Shown here one piece after another: positions 1 through 12,420 of a stretch of DNA of 64,000 nt. Where the stretch lies: assembly GCF_905220365.1 (NCBI RefSeq), contig NC_061147.1:3162001-3226000 (forward strand). The letters run 5' to 3'. The translations under genes were made by a program, and so were the position numbers. Origin of the DNA: Vanessa cardui (taxonomy: Eukaryota > Arthropoda > Insecta > Lepidoptera > Nymphalidae). The stretch's first letter is position 1; each line of letters begins with the position of its first letter. The notes under the pieces are model-generated. The model was given only the letters and a program-made list of their open reading frames with translations. It made no database searches and had not been told where the DNA came from.

Positions 1-61
1 ATACGGAACAGTAAATATATAATTTTTTTACAAGACTGTAAATGAGTGAAGTACAATAATT

Positions 62-173
62 TTAGTTTGTTATAAGGCGAGAGATCCTGAGGTTCTGGAT
101 TCGAATTCCAGGTGGGGCTGATAAAAATATTTGTAACAGGCCAAAGTCCACAAACAGTCAGATGGCGAACAAT
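62..173 (+). repeat. fragment of another tRNA-like SINE
   Basis: Contains TCTGGATTCGAATTCCAGG, a B-box-like palindromic arm, followed by GGGGCTGATAAAAATATTTG. This is typical of a further lepidopteran SINE head. No A box or body is recognised. Confidence 0.4.
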
Positions 174-635
174 AAGCAATTAGCAATTACAGATTCATGT
201 ATTGCCTATAATAACCAAATGTGATTTAATTTCGAATTTCGAATTTATATGATTTAATATTCGATTTCCTGTTTCCGAAACGCTGATCAAATTCAGATTA
301 AACAATTTAATTTTAATCTTAATGGCCATTGGTTGAGGAATTTGATGACGTAATCAATCAATCAGACTTCGGTATTTAATCGGCTTAATAAATCTGTCAT
401 TTTTCATTATCTCAATAGTATATCACTGTAATTGTTCCAAGGCTCGGATAATCCTAAGACCACTTCTTAATTCAAGGATTTATTTCACTACACTCTTTCA
501 CAGTTTGGTGTGTAAATACACATGTGTCATATGTTTATGGGACACCTCTGTGTCATCTCACGTTTACTAACCGCTTGATCGGGATATAATTGTTAATTGA
601 GCACATGAAATTACAGTGGTTAATCAAAGAACAAA

Positions 636-945
636 TAAAAATTAAAACATACTTTATTCAAGTATGCTTTTTTTACAAGCACTTTTAAATAGTCAAGAAG
701 AACTGTCAAGAAACTGAGTATTTACTCTTTTTCAACATTTAAAAATACAGTCATGTTAATTAATAATATATGTATGTAATTTATCCTGCCTGGAAGTCAA
801 CAAATATTTATTCCACGCTTTTTTATCATCTGCATAATCTTGTATTGAATAATATGTGTGTTTTGCAAATGTATTTTTTGTAAATTATTTAAATTTATAA
901 AACGGCAAACTTAAAAAAGTCTGTGGATTTTTTGCCCGGTTTAAA
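636..945 (+). repeat. Rep-G copy 1
   Basis: AAACATACTTTATTCAAGTA, then TTACAAGCACTT and ACTCTTTTTCAACATTTAAA, continuing with TAATTTATCCTGCCTGGAAG, and parallel to 38642-38992 over most of its length. It lacks the ACCGGTTCGG block, which is deleted. Probably the 3' end of a non-LTR element. Confidence 0.6.
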
Positions 946-1950
946 TCCACAATCATTGGCTAAGTTTTCTAACTAAGGGACCATCTTGGCATTTTAAACG
1001 CTATTGTTGAATAACATAACTTTTCTCTTAATCTATATTATAGTATATTATAAAGCATTTCTTGAATTTCAAATATGTAAAACCAGTTCAAACTGGTTCG
1101 ATCGAGATAACATTCACTTATTACTGTTACTAATTATTTTACAGCTAATCAGCGATTACTATTGTATGTTTTACTTATTAAAAATATATGCAGGCCATTA
1201 TAATTACACACATAAAAAAAAATGAACTTGAAATAAATTCATTGGCTGGCATCAATGATATTCTAATAAACAGATATGTTATACCCATACTAAACAACAG
1301 AAAAAAGTGTGCCGCGCCGGGGACCGTTTATTTTACATTTCGTTACAAGTAAATAAAAACAATAAGTAAAAGGGATAACTAGATGTTTTAATTACGCAAA
1401 ACGTATTACTACGTAATTATGATGTATTATAACGTATTACTGGCATAATTATGATGAAAACGGCTAAAGGCAAACGTCCCAATTAGGACGTTTTCTAGTC
1501 TTCACTTTTTGCGCGTTAATGACATATCTGTTTACTAGAACATCATTGGCTGGTATAGATCTGTTTACTCACGCCTTAAATTATCGGCGAGCTCTAACTA
1601 ATATCTAATTTGTTTGCTTTTTTTCAATCTTTATTTTGTGGACACGCGTTGCCATGGTTACGTTATACGTTTAATTATACTGATTGTTTGCCATTGTCAC
1701 GTCAGTATAATTATAATATTAAAGAAAACTATTGATACAATTACTAAATGTTGATTTCTAACTACATAATAATTTGAATAGGACTTGGCTATTATGAGAT
1801 CTCAAAACTTTTTACGATGGAAATACTGCAGCGAGAAGCTTGGCATTTCTTTACATTTAATGTTTTTGGTGGGATTCAATTTTCATGTCACAATATTCGG
1901 GTATAGAGCTACGCGCGTTAAATTTTTTTTTTTAATGAGCATACAAAGTA
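946..1950. other. no gene found
   Basis: AT-rich. Short open frames at 1004-1225 and 1785-1985 have no coding character. Two near-identical CGTATTAC..ACGTAATTATGATG units at 1401-1455 form a small local duplication. Confidence 0.5.
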
Positions 1951-2173
1951 ACAACATCTCATACATTACTCTGATCCCAATGTAAGTAGCTAAAGCACTT
2001 GTGTTATGGAAAATCAGGAGTAACGACGCGACGGTACCACAAACACCCAGACCCAAGACAACATAGAAAACTAATGATAATCTATATCGACTCGGCCGGG
2101 AATCGAACCCGGGACCTCAGAGTGGCGTACCCATGAAAACCGGTGTACACACCACTCGACCACGGAGGTCGTC
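1951..2173 (-). mobile_element. SINE-A copy 1
   Basis: tRNA-derived SINE. Read on the minus strand, it starts GACGACCTCCGTGGTCGAGT. It has an A box TGGTCGAGTGG, a B box GGTTCGATTCC about 40 bases on, and then a tRNA-unrelated body with TTGTCTTGGGTCTGGGTG and a tail GATCAGAGTAATGTATG. Both RNA polymerase III boxes are near-consensus. Confidence 0.8.
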
Positions 2174-2280
2174 AAATATCTTTATTTAGAAATATGAATA
2201 GTTAGCTCACGCATACTAAAGTGTAAAATTTTATTAGTGTAAAATTGTCTGCTCGTATTATGAGTCCATCATATAATATT

Positions 2281-2573
2281 CAACAACAACAACAGTCTGT
2301 AAATTCCCACTGCTGGGCTAAAGGCCTCCTCTCCCTTTGAGGAGAAGGTTTGGAACATATTCCACCACGCTGTTCCAATGCGTGTTGGTGGAATACACAT
2401 ATGACAGAATTTCTATAAAATTTGTCACATACAGGTTTCCTCACGGTGTTTTCCTTCACCGCTGAACACGAGATGAATTAATAAGACAAATTAAGCACAT
2501 GAAACAGCGGTGTTTGCCTGGATTTGAACCCGCAATCATAGGTTAAGATGCACGTGTTCTAACCACTGGGCCA
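2281..2573 (-). mobile_element. SINE-B copy 1
   Basis: tRNA-derived SINE. On the minus strand the head reads TGGCCCAGTGGTTAGAAC (A box), with B box GGTTCAAATCC. The body has ATTCATCTCGTGCTCAGCGG and CATTGGAACAGCGTGGTGGA, and it ends in TTTACAGACTGTTGTTGTTG. The terminal GTT/GTTG repeats form the 3' tail. About 16 copies occur in this window. Confidence 0.8.
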
Positions 2574-2577
2574 AAAA

Positions 2578-2876
2578 AAACAGCCTGTAAATTTCTCACT
2601 GCTGAGATAAGGCCTCCTCTTCCATTAAGGAGAGGGTTCGGAACATATTCCACCACGCTGTTCTAATGCGGGTGGGTGGAATGCACATGTGGCAGAATTT
2701 CGATGAAATTAGACACATGCAGGTTTCCTCACGATGTTTTCCTTCACCGTCTAGCATGAGATGAATTATATACACAAATTAAGCACATATGTATAAATAG
2801 TGGTGTTCGCCTGGATTTGAATCCGCAATGATCGGTTAAGATGCACGCGTTCTAACCACTGGGCCATCTCAGCTCC
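2578..2876 (-). mobile_element. SINE-B copy 2, abutting copy 1
   Basis: Full-length minus-strand copy directly next to copy 1 in the same orientation; it reads from GAGATGGCCCAGTGGTTAGA to the TTTACAGGCTG end. Confidence 0.8.
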
Positions 2877-2942
2877 TCTAGTAGGTAGAAGTTAGTGGAT
2901 TATCTCGAGAAAAGTTAAATAGCATTTACTAATCGCAGTTAC

Positions 2943-3180
2943 TTGGTGGTAGGGCTTTGTGCAAGACCGTCTGGGTAAGTACCATCCTCTCATCAGATAT
3001 TCTACCGTAAAAAAACTGTTCTTGGTTATTGTTGTGTTCCGGTTCGCAGGGTCGTCAGCCAGGGTAATTACAGGCAAGAAGGACGTAACATCTTTGTTCC
3101 CAGGGTTGGTGGCACATTGGCGATGAAAGGAATGGTTAATATATTTCTTACAGCGTCATTGTCTATGGGTGGTGACCGCC
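2943..3180 (-). repeat. Rep-C copy 1
   Basis: Minus-strand copy of a 290-bp family whose consensus begins GGTTGGCGGACGAGCATATGG and ends GCACAAAGCCCTACCACCA. The start portion is deleted here. No coding capacity or tRNA-like head was seen. Confidence 0.6.
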
Positions 3181-3359
3181 AACCAATAGCATTAAAAATA
3201 TATATAATTAACTAACGTCAACCCCGCTCGGGTTCGCACGACTAGACATTTTGTGTCAGACCATTTCTCAGAACTGCATGTGATATTGTATACTTTATTT
3301 TTACATATAGTATTTTTTAGGAATTTTGAGATTATATACTTAAGCTTGTTTTGAGAAAG

Positions 3360-3505
3360 TCACGTCAAAGTCAAAAACCTTTGTTCAAAGTAGAAGTGTT
3401 TGCATTTTCTTATTGATAGTCGAAAATCTATCACCGGTTCGGAATATGACCTTAGACCTGAGAAGAACCGGCGAAAGAAACTTAGCGGGATATATTTTTT
3501 TTTAT
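3360..3505 (+). repeat. Rep-H copy 1
   Basis: CAAAGTCAAAAACCTTTGTTC, then ATCTATCACCGGTTCGGAAT and GAGAAGAACCGGCGAAAGAA. It shares the ACCGGTTCGGAA and GAAGAACCGGC core with Rep-G, so the two families are related. Confidence 0.6.
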
Positions 3506-5700
3506 TATACATATTTTCTACTATATTGATGAACAACAATATTTTTATGTTGTTGTTCATCAATAAACAAACGAGGTGAACTTGCTCGTACAAGGGATTT
3601 TGATATAAAATAATTATTTATACTGGGATGTTTCGTGGTGGTGCTACCCATTAACACGATCAAGCTTTCCATATTTCCAGTGATTTGACAAAAATTCACA
3701 GACTAATGGTAGAATATCAAGGGCCTGTAATTATCTGTTATGTGTAATTTTGAAGCTAGATTATAAAAATAGTCGATCTATACATTCTTAAAATAAAACT
3801 GTTCTATAAACGCTGGTCAAAGTCAGCTTAATTAATTCGACTTTATTATCTGAATGTTCATTGGTTGATACCACCCGAAGACATAAAATTCGGCCAATAA
3901 GCGTTCAGTATTTCCGATTAGCAATGTGACTTTCATTTTTCCAAACCGCCGGTAGGATATTTGCTATCTTTATCAAATCCCACACAGGTGAGATACGTAT
4001 CAATATTTAATCGTATCAATTACATCAGAATATTTGAAATAAACATCAAATTGTTTAATCAATATTGAATTTTTGCATGTTATGATACGAGATACAGTTC
4101 TGTCGACTGATGGATTATTTACGTCACGTAAAATTTCTTGTTTGTTTTTATTATAAGATTATATCTTTTAGTATCAAAATGACTAATAATTAATTGATTA
4201 ACGTATTTATCGAATATATACTGACTGCCCATTTTTACCTAACTTTATATTTGGCATACCTGTGAATCAAAACATGTCTGTAGTATAGTATATATATAGT
4301 ACTATAATAGAGTATTTTTCACTCTCGGATTTTTTAACATCTATAAGGATTATTTCAACCTAAAAAAAAGGTTTTATTAATTCTTAATTTCCACGTAACT
4401 GCAGAACATATTGTTATTTATTTTACAAAAAATAAATTACTGACAACTGGGCTGAATGCTACTGCTTTCTCTGCCGGACAATTTTTTTTATTATCAGGAG
4501 AGCTAAATAATATTCCACCTGATGATGAGAAGGAGAATAAAAGGAATAGAGAAATGAGATGGTAACCTACTTTCTTAAATAAATATATCACTATTGCACT
4601 GCAATGCGGCGGCCATTCGGCATGTAAGAAGTTATAATTGTTTTGCTTATTAATACACTGGTCCACTCATGATTCACATAAAAGAAAATTCAAGAAAACA
4701 AACAGAACAGAATTAATTATCTATGTATAAATAGTCCAACGTACAGTTCAGAACCTCTATTTGTCAACTTATTTGAGTACCATAGTGCTCAGAGAATTCA
4801 AAAAAGAGAAATAAATGATGATTAAGCAAGACATACGATGACGTCTTTGACACTAGAAGTCTTACGCTTGCTCGTCTGACGCTTGAAGTTTCAGTTATCG
4901 CCGTAAACTGTATAGATTATAAAACTTGACTTATAAGTAGAAATATACATTCAAAAATTGAAATTTATTTAAGTGGCCATTTTTATCATTGGGCGAACTT
5001 ATGTACATAAATAATATTTTCGATTACATAAAGTGATTTTGTTTGATTTGAAAACGATATTGTTTAGTTAAAATTGTTTTTTTTTTTATATTATTTTAAT
5101 TTTGTAATTTTCGAAAGAAGGTTTCATTGCATTTAGCAGTTTTTTTTAAATATTATGATTCCAAATCGAAAGAAGCATTCCTTTGCCAATTTTTTTTCTT
5201 TTACAAAACTTTTTATTCTCAATATAATAATGACCTTATAATAATCTTAGCATTAGACCTAGGTAGAGTCAACCACTACACCTAGTACACGCATATTTAT
5301 TGGCATGGCACTCAGCCAAATCTGGCCTAATGCTGTTTGAAATAATGGGGTCGCGACTTGTATGGGAATGGCTTTCAAGATTATAAAGGTCGTTTCAAGG
5401 TTACTGTTGTCTGAAAAAAAAAACTATTTTAGGGCTACAGGTATAATTCTTACTTTTTGGGCCTTGGTTGTCTGGTACTAGACATAAGAAAATAGCAAAT
5501 AAGTCAAACTTGCCTAGCATAGTCATAGCTAACTTCATCAAAATTGGTTCAGTTATTTGGCCGCGACATAATTACAAACAAACTGAAGGTCAGTTTGTTT
5601 GTAATAATGTGTTTTACTTTCTCATTTATAATATTATTACAGATAGTTTAAATGAACAAAACTAATTCAATTCAGACAAAGCGTTGAAAATAATAGAAGT
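3506..5700. other. no gene found
   Basis: AT-rich DNA with poly-T runs near 5080, 5145 and 5200. Short open frames here lack start context, splice sites and protein-like composition. A Rep-F-like scrap (AACTTCATCAAAATTGGTTC) lies near 5530. Confidence 0.45.
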
Positions 5701-5983
5701 AACAGTCTGTAAAGTTCCCACTATTGGGCTAAGGCCTACTCTCCCTTTTAATAGAAGGTTAGGAGCTATTCCATCACGCTGCGGTAATGCGGGTAGGTGG
5801 ATTCTCATGTGGCAGAATTTTAAAATATGACAAATGCAGGTTCCCTCACGATTTTCTCATTCACCGAAGACCTGGAAATTAATTATAACACAAATTAAGC
5901 ACATGAAAACTCAGTGGTACTTGTCTGGGTTTGAATTCGCAATCATCGGTTAAGATAATATAACCACTGAGCTATCTCGCTCC
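5701..5983 (-). mobile_element. SINE-B copy 3
   Basis: Diverged full-length copy, with small indels in the body and head. Confidence 0.7.
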
Positions 5984-6587
5984 CAAGCATTAAATTATGT
6001 TAAATAAAAAAAAAAAACAAACGTTTCAGTAACGGTCAACAAAACTGTTTTGTATTGACAGCAGTAGGTCATAAAATGAAATGAACGAGGCGCCGAGAAT
6101 TGTTATCACCACAGATAAAAAATATATTATATAATTTCTGTTTTCTTAAAGAACCGGTTTGTTGATTTTAATGGAATTGGACTGAAACGTTTTTTTTTTT
6201 ATTTCAGTGTAACAATTGAATCAATTTGATTAATTACTGTTACAAAAACATTATTATGTTTGGTCACATTTTGATTGGTGATAGGGATTTTGTCAAGACC
6301 GTCTGATGTGGTTCATGCCTTCATAAAATTTGATACATGGAATATTCTAGAATACGAATTCTCATGAAGTTTGGTTTTATTTATATAGACATTGATATGT
6401 TGTACTGCATCATCATTAGTGGTGAGTTACCAAAAAGTTTACATGGTATCAAAACCTCCTTTATGAAAAATTCTTAAATGTGTCAACTTTTGCAGTGATC
6501 GGTGAATCGGAAAAGTCTATTGAAATCAATCTATATAATCTATATACCTGAACTTGGCTGACACTCTACCGCGTGTCTAGATTTATT

Positions 6588-6762
6588 ACTCGTAGTCGCC
6601 ACCGGCTTCGCTCCTGTTATAGGGTATTGGTTGTGTTATGTCCTTAGTTGAAGTTTGCTTAATACAAAACTTTATCAAATTCGATACAGCGGTTTGGTCG
6701 TGAAACACCGACAGACAGACGGACAAAGTTACTTTCACATTTAAAATATTAATATAGATTGT
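6588..6762 (+). repeat. Rep-F copy 1
   Basis: CTCGTAGTCGCCACCGGCTTC to ACTTTCACATTTAAAATATTAATATAGAT. The shared core is TTCAGCGGTTTGGTCGTGAAA followed by short GACA repeats; it probably derives from a non-LTR 3' end. Confidence 0.6.
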
Positions 6763-6919
6763 AGATATAGGTATAGTTCATAGTGATTTGGTACCTACTA
6801 CTCAGAAATTGTACTGCCGAACAGCATTACAATACACCAATACAATATATAGAATTTTTAAGTCCCGTTTTGAAGACTAATTGCCGATTTTTAATGAGAA
6901 AAACAAGATACGTATAATA

Positions 6920-7173
6920 CGACACAACTTAGATGTAGCATCAGCAATATTCGTAAAATCAATCAATCAAATTAATCAATATTTCTTTCTTATGTGAATA
7001 TGATCTTAACACAAACAAAATTTATTCATCAATTTGACACGTCAATTTATATGCAATTGTTTTCTCGAGTTGACCTGACGCGAGAATCTATAGCTGAGCT
7101 GTTTCTATTGGTTGTATATATCGGCAGTAATCGATTTAATAGAATTTGCTGATGCTACATCTAAGTTGTGTCC
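6920..7173. mobile_element. MITE-1 copy 1
   Basis: Inverted termini of about 26 bases: CGACACAACTTAGATGTAGC at the left and its complement at the right (GCTACATCTAAGTTGTGTC). The interior is AT-rich with a TGACGCGAGAATC block. Flanked by TA on both sides. Four copies occur in this window, and none encodes a transposase. Confidence 0.75.
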
Positions 7174-8089
7174 TACTATAAGTACCTATATTAATGAGAA
7201 AAAAAAGATTTGATATACGTAAACTACATGTAATACATGTTTTTCATTGTTTTACGGGAGTCATAAATTTGAATGAAAATGATAAGTAGGTATATTGTAG
7301 AATAGAACTTATGGAATATTTAAAATTATAGTCAATTGTTATTCAACAGAAGATACCGACGTCAGTGTGTATATTGGATACTGTATTATAATAACAAAAG
7401 AAAATTCAATATCCGGAACTTATGAACAAATGCTATGTTGTTTTCACTGTTATAAAGACCTTATGAGCCAGGCAGGTTCCCTCAAGGTAACGTAAACGTC
7501 AAATCGTTTATCAATCGTTGACTTTACAAAGATAAAATATTAAAATTAGTATCATATACTAAAACATTAATTAGACTAAATAGGAATACAAAACATTCAA
7601 TAAAACAAAAGGCAATGAATCATCAACACGAATATCTCAATATACAATTTTATTTTTACTTATTTGTGTAAAAACAGTTGTGTAATTAGGCAAAATAAAT
7701 ATGTTTTAATTAGGTATTTGTTCAAATGACGATTTCGATCAAGTTCGCAGCGCTTTATGCTTACAAAGCGTTTACAAAACACGTAGATTCTATAAGAAAT
7801 CCCGAACTAGATTCATTTCTGTTTACTGGTTCATAAACAAAAAATCGCCCTTATTTCAAAACACGATTATTTGTTGGGAAAGCAATAATTACGAAACAAA
7901 TCATTCGAGCGTTAAACTTTGCGACAGGTAAGAATTTATCGGTGATTTAATTTTGTCTCGAATGCTTTTCTACAATATAACTGTCGTGTTATTTGAAGGT
8001 CATCTTCTTCCGTTTAAATTATTAAATGATACCGGCTGTATATTTTTATTGTTAAATAGTAAATTTTATTTATTGTTATAAAGGTCTAG

Positions 8090-8385
8090 TAAGACACAAC
8101 TAAGATGTAGCATCGGAAAAATTAGTAAAACCGTTCACATCCGAATTAAGTAGGCTCTCCCAAAATTATCAATATTTATTTATGTGATAATGATCTTAAC
8201 ACAAACGTAGTAACTTTTAATATCATATGAAATAATATAATCGTCAATTTGACTCGTCACTGACGCGATAATCTGTAGCGACGAATAGCGTCGAATGGCG
8301 CGAAATGGAGCTATTTCTATTGGTTTTATAAATCAGCAGTAATCGATTTTATTGAATTTACCGATGGTACATGTAAGTTGTGTCG
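8090..8385. mobile_element. MITE-1 copy 2
   Basis: Same termini, slightly diverged (AGACACAACTAAGATGTAGC). The interior has the GCGACGAATAGCGTCGAATGG block that copy 1 lacks. Confidence 0.75.
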
Positions 8386-9305
8386 TACTCTACATGCAAG
8401 AATTTATTCTAGTAATAATTGATTTAGGAACTCAAGATATAGTTGAACCGATAAAATTTATTATTATTCTATCTGTTACTGAATTGTTCCAACAAAAAAT
8501 AAGATATCTAGTTATTGTATGCCGACTGATAAAACTTCATATAACTTATAGTAGATACAGCGCGTTTCGCAGTTTCAATTATTTTAAATTTAATGTTCGT
8601 ATTTTTAAAAGATATATAAATTAGGTTTTATTGTATCAAAGATTTAATCCAAAGCGAGGAAATTTGTGTCACAGTAACGATTCTGTGATGCATTGGTTAC
8701 TATATCTAAAGAAACGTTATTGTATTTAAGGTACCGATCATTATTGAAATAACTAAGAAGTATTTTTTTGTTAAAGAAAGATTTTTTGGGCACATTTTTA
8801 AAATTAAACGTTTCTTAAATTATGCACGGTAATACAATGATCCATATTTTTTTATCAAATGTAACGAATCTAATGATAACTTAATATAATATAGTATTTA
8901 TTTTACCACTATAAATGAGATTAAGTTTACGTTAGATTACATTTGAGCTGCTATAGGTAAAAATTTACACTCAATAATTGTAAGCCAAAAACTGACCAAG
9001 ATATTGCTGTTGATGGTGACCTCCTAACCGATTTTCGTTATTGTGGCAATGCGGCTAGATGCACACAAATAAACCCCGTCTGACATGACGGACGTGTAAC
9101 TAAACTCACATTAAAGCAAAGAAAACAGCTTTACTTATCAGTTGAAAGATACATCAGTGGCATATAATGATTAATTCAAATTTCGAACTTCTTCTTGATC
9201 AACGAAGCCACGACCAAAAAGTGGAAATACATCTGAGTTTAGTCGTAAACAGGAAAAAAAGTAAATATGTCAAGAAATCTTTAAACGAGAATATTTTGCT
9301 TACGA

Positions 9306-9700
9306 TGTAATCTATATTAATATTATAAATGTGAAAGTTACTCTATCTGTCTGTCTGTCAAAGTCAAAGTCAAAAACTTTTATTCAAAATAGAAGTGTTT
9401 ACACTTTCTTATTGATTGTCGAAAATCTACCACCGGTTCGGAATATAATACCTCAGACCTGAGAAGAACCGGCTAAAGAAACTCAGCGGGATTTTTTTAA
9501 TTTTTTTTTATAATGTCAATTTACAATTGACAGTAATAAACTCACTGTCACTCTTTCACGACCAAAGCGCTGAACCGAATTTGATGAAATTTGGTATGAA
9601 GCAAATTTGAACTCCAAAGGACATAGGCTACTTTATTATGAAACCAACATCCGAGTAAGAAAGAGTAAAATGCGAGTGAAGCCGTGAGCGACTACTAGTA
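9306..9700 (-). repeat. Rep-F copy 2 split by Rep-H copy 2
   Basis: Minus-strand Rep-F at 9306-9357 (TAATATTATAAATGTGAAAG) and 9541-9700 (CACGACCAAAGCGCTGAACC and CATAGGCTAC). Rep-H occupies 9357-9510 between them. Confidence 0.65.
9357..9510 (+). repeat. Rep-H copy 2, nested in Rep-F
   Basis: CAAAGTCAAAGTCAAAAACTT to GAAACTCAGCGGGATTTTTTT; close match to 3360-3505. Confidence 0.65.
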
Positions 9701-12228
9701 TTCTATAAATTAAGTCAACATATTATGTAACTTGAGGCTAACGGCTAATTTACATTTCATGAAAGAACTCATCGGCCGTGATACCACGGTTAGTTGTAAC
9801 TAATTTGTTACAGTTACACTACATAAATAATGTATATAAATGTTATTTTTCCTACCACCGATGGACTTCGACACTATAAGTTCCTATTTTCAATAAATTG
9901 AAAATTTTGTCACTGATATAAATAATTTAGAAAATGTGACCTAGAATAGTACCTTGTGAGCTCACAATATTTAATGATACATTACTAAAATTAATAATGA
10001 TAATATATTGTCTAACTTTATAATTATAATTATTGAATTTTAATAATAAAATTTTTAGTAACAATTGTAATATACACGAGATAATGAGGTCATCGTATTG
10101 TCAGCAACAATTTCTAGACCAAAACGAATTTATCAATAAAGCAAATTTCTTATTATATTTAAAATTGATTAATTGCAAAACAACAACAATAATTACAACG
10201 ATAAATCACGATCACAACGTATAAAATAGGATGACAATCACGGCACGCCATTTGGCATAACTCGATGATAAAAAATTACCAATATGCTCTTACTACTTTT
10301 TGTGTCAATTTGACCCGCATTATAGTTTATTTAAAACCTTCTATAGACTCATTTAAAGCTATTTCTGAACATTGACTAACGTGTTACTAGAGCAAAACAC
10401 TGTCGCTAGAAAAATAAACCTTAAACAACAGTTTTCAGGAACCGAATACGAAAATTTCGTAATACATCGCTGAATACAATGTAAAACATTTAAAATTGAT
10501 GATAAATAGAATGAAATAGGAACAATGTTATTTATAATAGCGACGCATTCCTTTATGGCTGTCTGCCATTCGAGACCCACAGTTACGTTCACTTAACGTG
10601 TCATGAGTGTTGTACAGGATAAGAAGGATTCTCATAGTATCGTCTTACCAGCTCAGTTAACAGGGGAAATTGAACTGGAGGTCATGACGTCTGTATTTCG
10701 GTTTCTGCTACTAAAATTATCATACGAGAAGGTCAGGGCTGAAATAAATAACAAAGGTGGAAGACTTGGATCTGACAAAATGTATATAGATAAATGTTCC
10801 ATGAAATTGATTTCTATTTTGATTTTAAGGAAAGTTTTTAATCAATTTACTTGATTTATGTATTGTTTTATTAAAATCTAATTACAAAATTGTTCCTTTA
10901 GAATAATTAACAGGATAATTATTGAGCCCAATTAAATCCTGTCACAATAGCATTAATTATAAGTGAAATGAATAGGGAAATTGTTTTTTTTTTTTATTTT
11001 TTAATGAGCTGTCACTGTCTGTGTTGTCTGTCAATATTACCTTAAATGTCAGCGACGTTGATTTAAGCGTCTGTTTCGCTGCGATTGTTTAGACAATAAA
11101 TATGTTCAACTTTAATACGATTACAGATTCGCTAATTACTCAAAGGAGACCGAAGGCAATTTGATGAACAAGAATCTTTTTAAAAGTCCCGTGTGAGTTA
11201 AACCAATAACATATAATAAATTTAATAAAATTTTACGAACATATAAGGTACAGGCAGAAAGAGAAAGAACTTTTTATGTGACGATTGTCCAAAAAATTTA
11301 TCACAATTTTAGCACATTTATTGTTTAAAAATAAATATGTATATTGTTAACTTCTTTCGTTTTTATTCAGATTGTTATGATGCCTTAAAATGCCAACTAT
11401 TATAAACAATATGATATAACAATTACACGGTCTGAACGTGTGTGGAAAAAAACAACAATTTTAAAATAAAGAGTACTACACATTTCTATTCATTGTGTGA
11501 GTTTGTGTAAGTATGTGTGTATATGAAAATAAACTGAAACTGTCATAACAATACACCATCATAGCATAGCAATCAATACACCATCACTTTTTATATTTTA
11601 TTTTTTGACATATAAATAAATAAATAAATATTGGACAAAATCACATACATTATTCTAATCAATGTAAGTAGCTCAAGCACTTGTGCTATTGGAAATCAGA
11701 AGTAACAGGACCTTGGAGTGGCGTACCCATGAAAACCACTGTACACACTACTGGACCACGGATATATTCTATTATTATTTTAGAAATGGAACTGCTGTGT
11801 TGGTTCCCCACATGAACTTGAAATAACTTGACCCTCAAATACCAAACAAACAGTCTTATCTTAAGTTATAAAATTAATAATCAAACTGTTATTGATAAAC
11901 TTATTAAGATAGAAAGCAATTTCAGTAATATTATTATGGTCAATAATAATGCTGTATACATTTATGATATCTCATAAAATTAAATAAATTACCGTCTGGG
12001 TTTAGAGACAATACAGACGATAAAAATCAACGTAAGGAACGATGGTGCGTTTTAAATTTTTGACGAGTGCACTTGCTCCTAAGATTTTTGCTTGTAAAGA
12101 AATATTTAAATATATATGACGGCGATTGTAGCTAATCAGCGGCATGCCCATCATCAGTAGGAGCTTCTGGGCCTTCTGATGCATCGTTCATGGCGTAGAC
12201 TTCAGGAAATTAATTACAAATTATAATT
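9701..12228. other. no gene found except SINE-A copy 2
   Basis: AT-rich. An 83-codon frame at 10603-10854 (MSVVQDKKDSHS) is the longest; it has no supported partner exons. AAATAAATAAATAAATA near 11610 is a short simple repeat. Confidence 0.45.
11640..11763 (-). mobile_element. SINE-A copy 2, internally deleted
   Basis: Has the tail (ATTGATTAGAATAATGTATG) and head (CCATGGGTACGCCACTCC-like) but lacks about 90 bases of middle body, including the B box. Confidence 0.7.
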
Positions 12229-12420
12229 ATTCTCATTTGCTGTCGAAACGCTTGGCCCTTGGAATAGTGGTGCAAAAAGCTTCATCAAAAGTATAACACC
12301 TCGCCTCATTGCCTCCAGCGCTGACAGGGCTGGTTCGTTCTTTGCCCAAAGGATCGGAATTACGATTCAACGGGGAAATGCTGCTAGCATTCTTGCCACC
12401 ATTCCACGAGGTCATGATTT
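12229..12420 (+). pseudogene. short GC-richer coding relic, unidentified
   Basis: A plus-strand frame from 12242 to 12421 reads GPWNSGAKSFIKSITPRL, then RAGSFFAQRIGITIQRGN and AASILATIP. The block stands out from its AT-rich surroundings and has balanced codons. The pattern reminds me of a conserved tail found in some invertebrate retroelement proteins, but I cannot name the family. There is no start or stop context and no splice partner. It lies upstream of SLC41. Confidence 0.3.

Noticed and set aside
2100..2172. possible functional tRNA gene (A and B boxes present)
   Set aside because: The boxes belong to the SINE-A head; no cloverleaf with an acceptor stem can be formed, and the same head recurs across the window.
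4418..4666. 82-codon minus-strand ORF with a hydrophobic core
   Set aside because: Composition is explained by AT-rich sequence, with no splice context or recognisable family.
8352..8624. 90-codon plus-strand ORF
   Set aside because: It begins inside the right end of a MITE-1 copy and runs into AT-rich DNA; composition is Ile/Leu/Tyr-rich as expected by chance.
10603..10854. 83-codon plus-strand ORF starting MSVVQDKKDSHS
   Set aside because: No flanking splice logic, the second half turns into AT-rich low-information sequence, and there is no recognised domain; likely chance.
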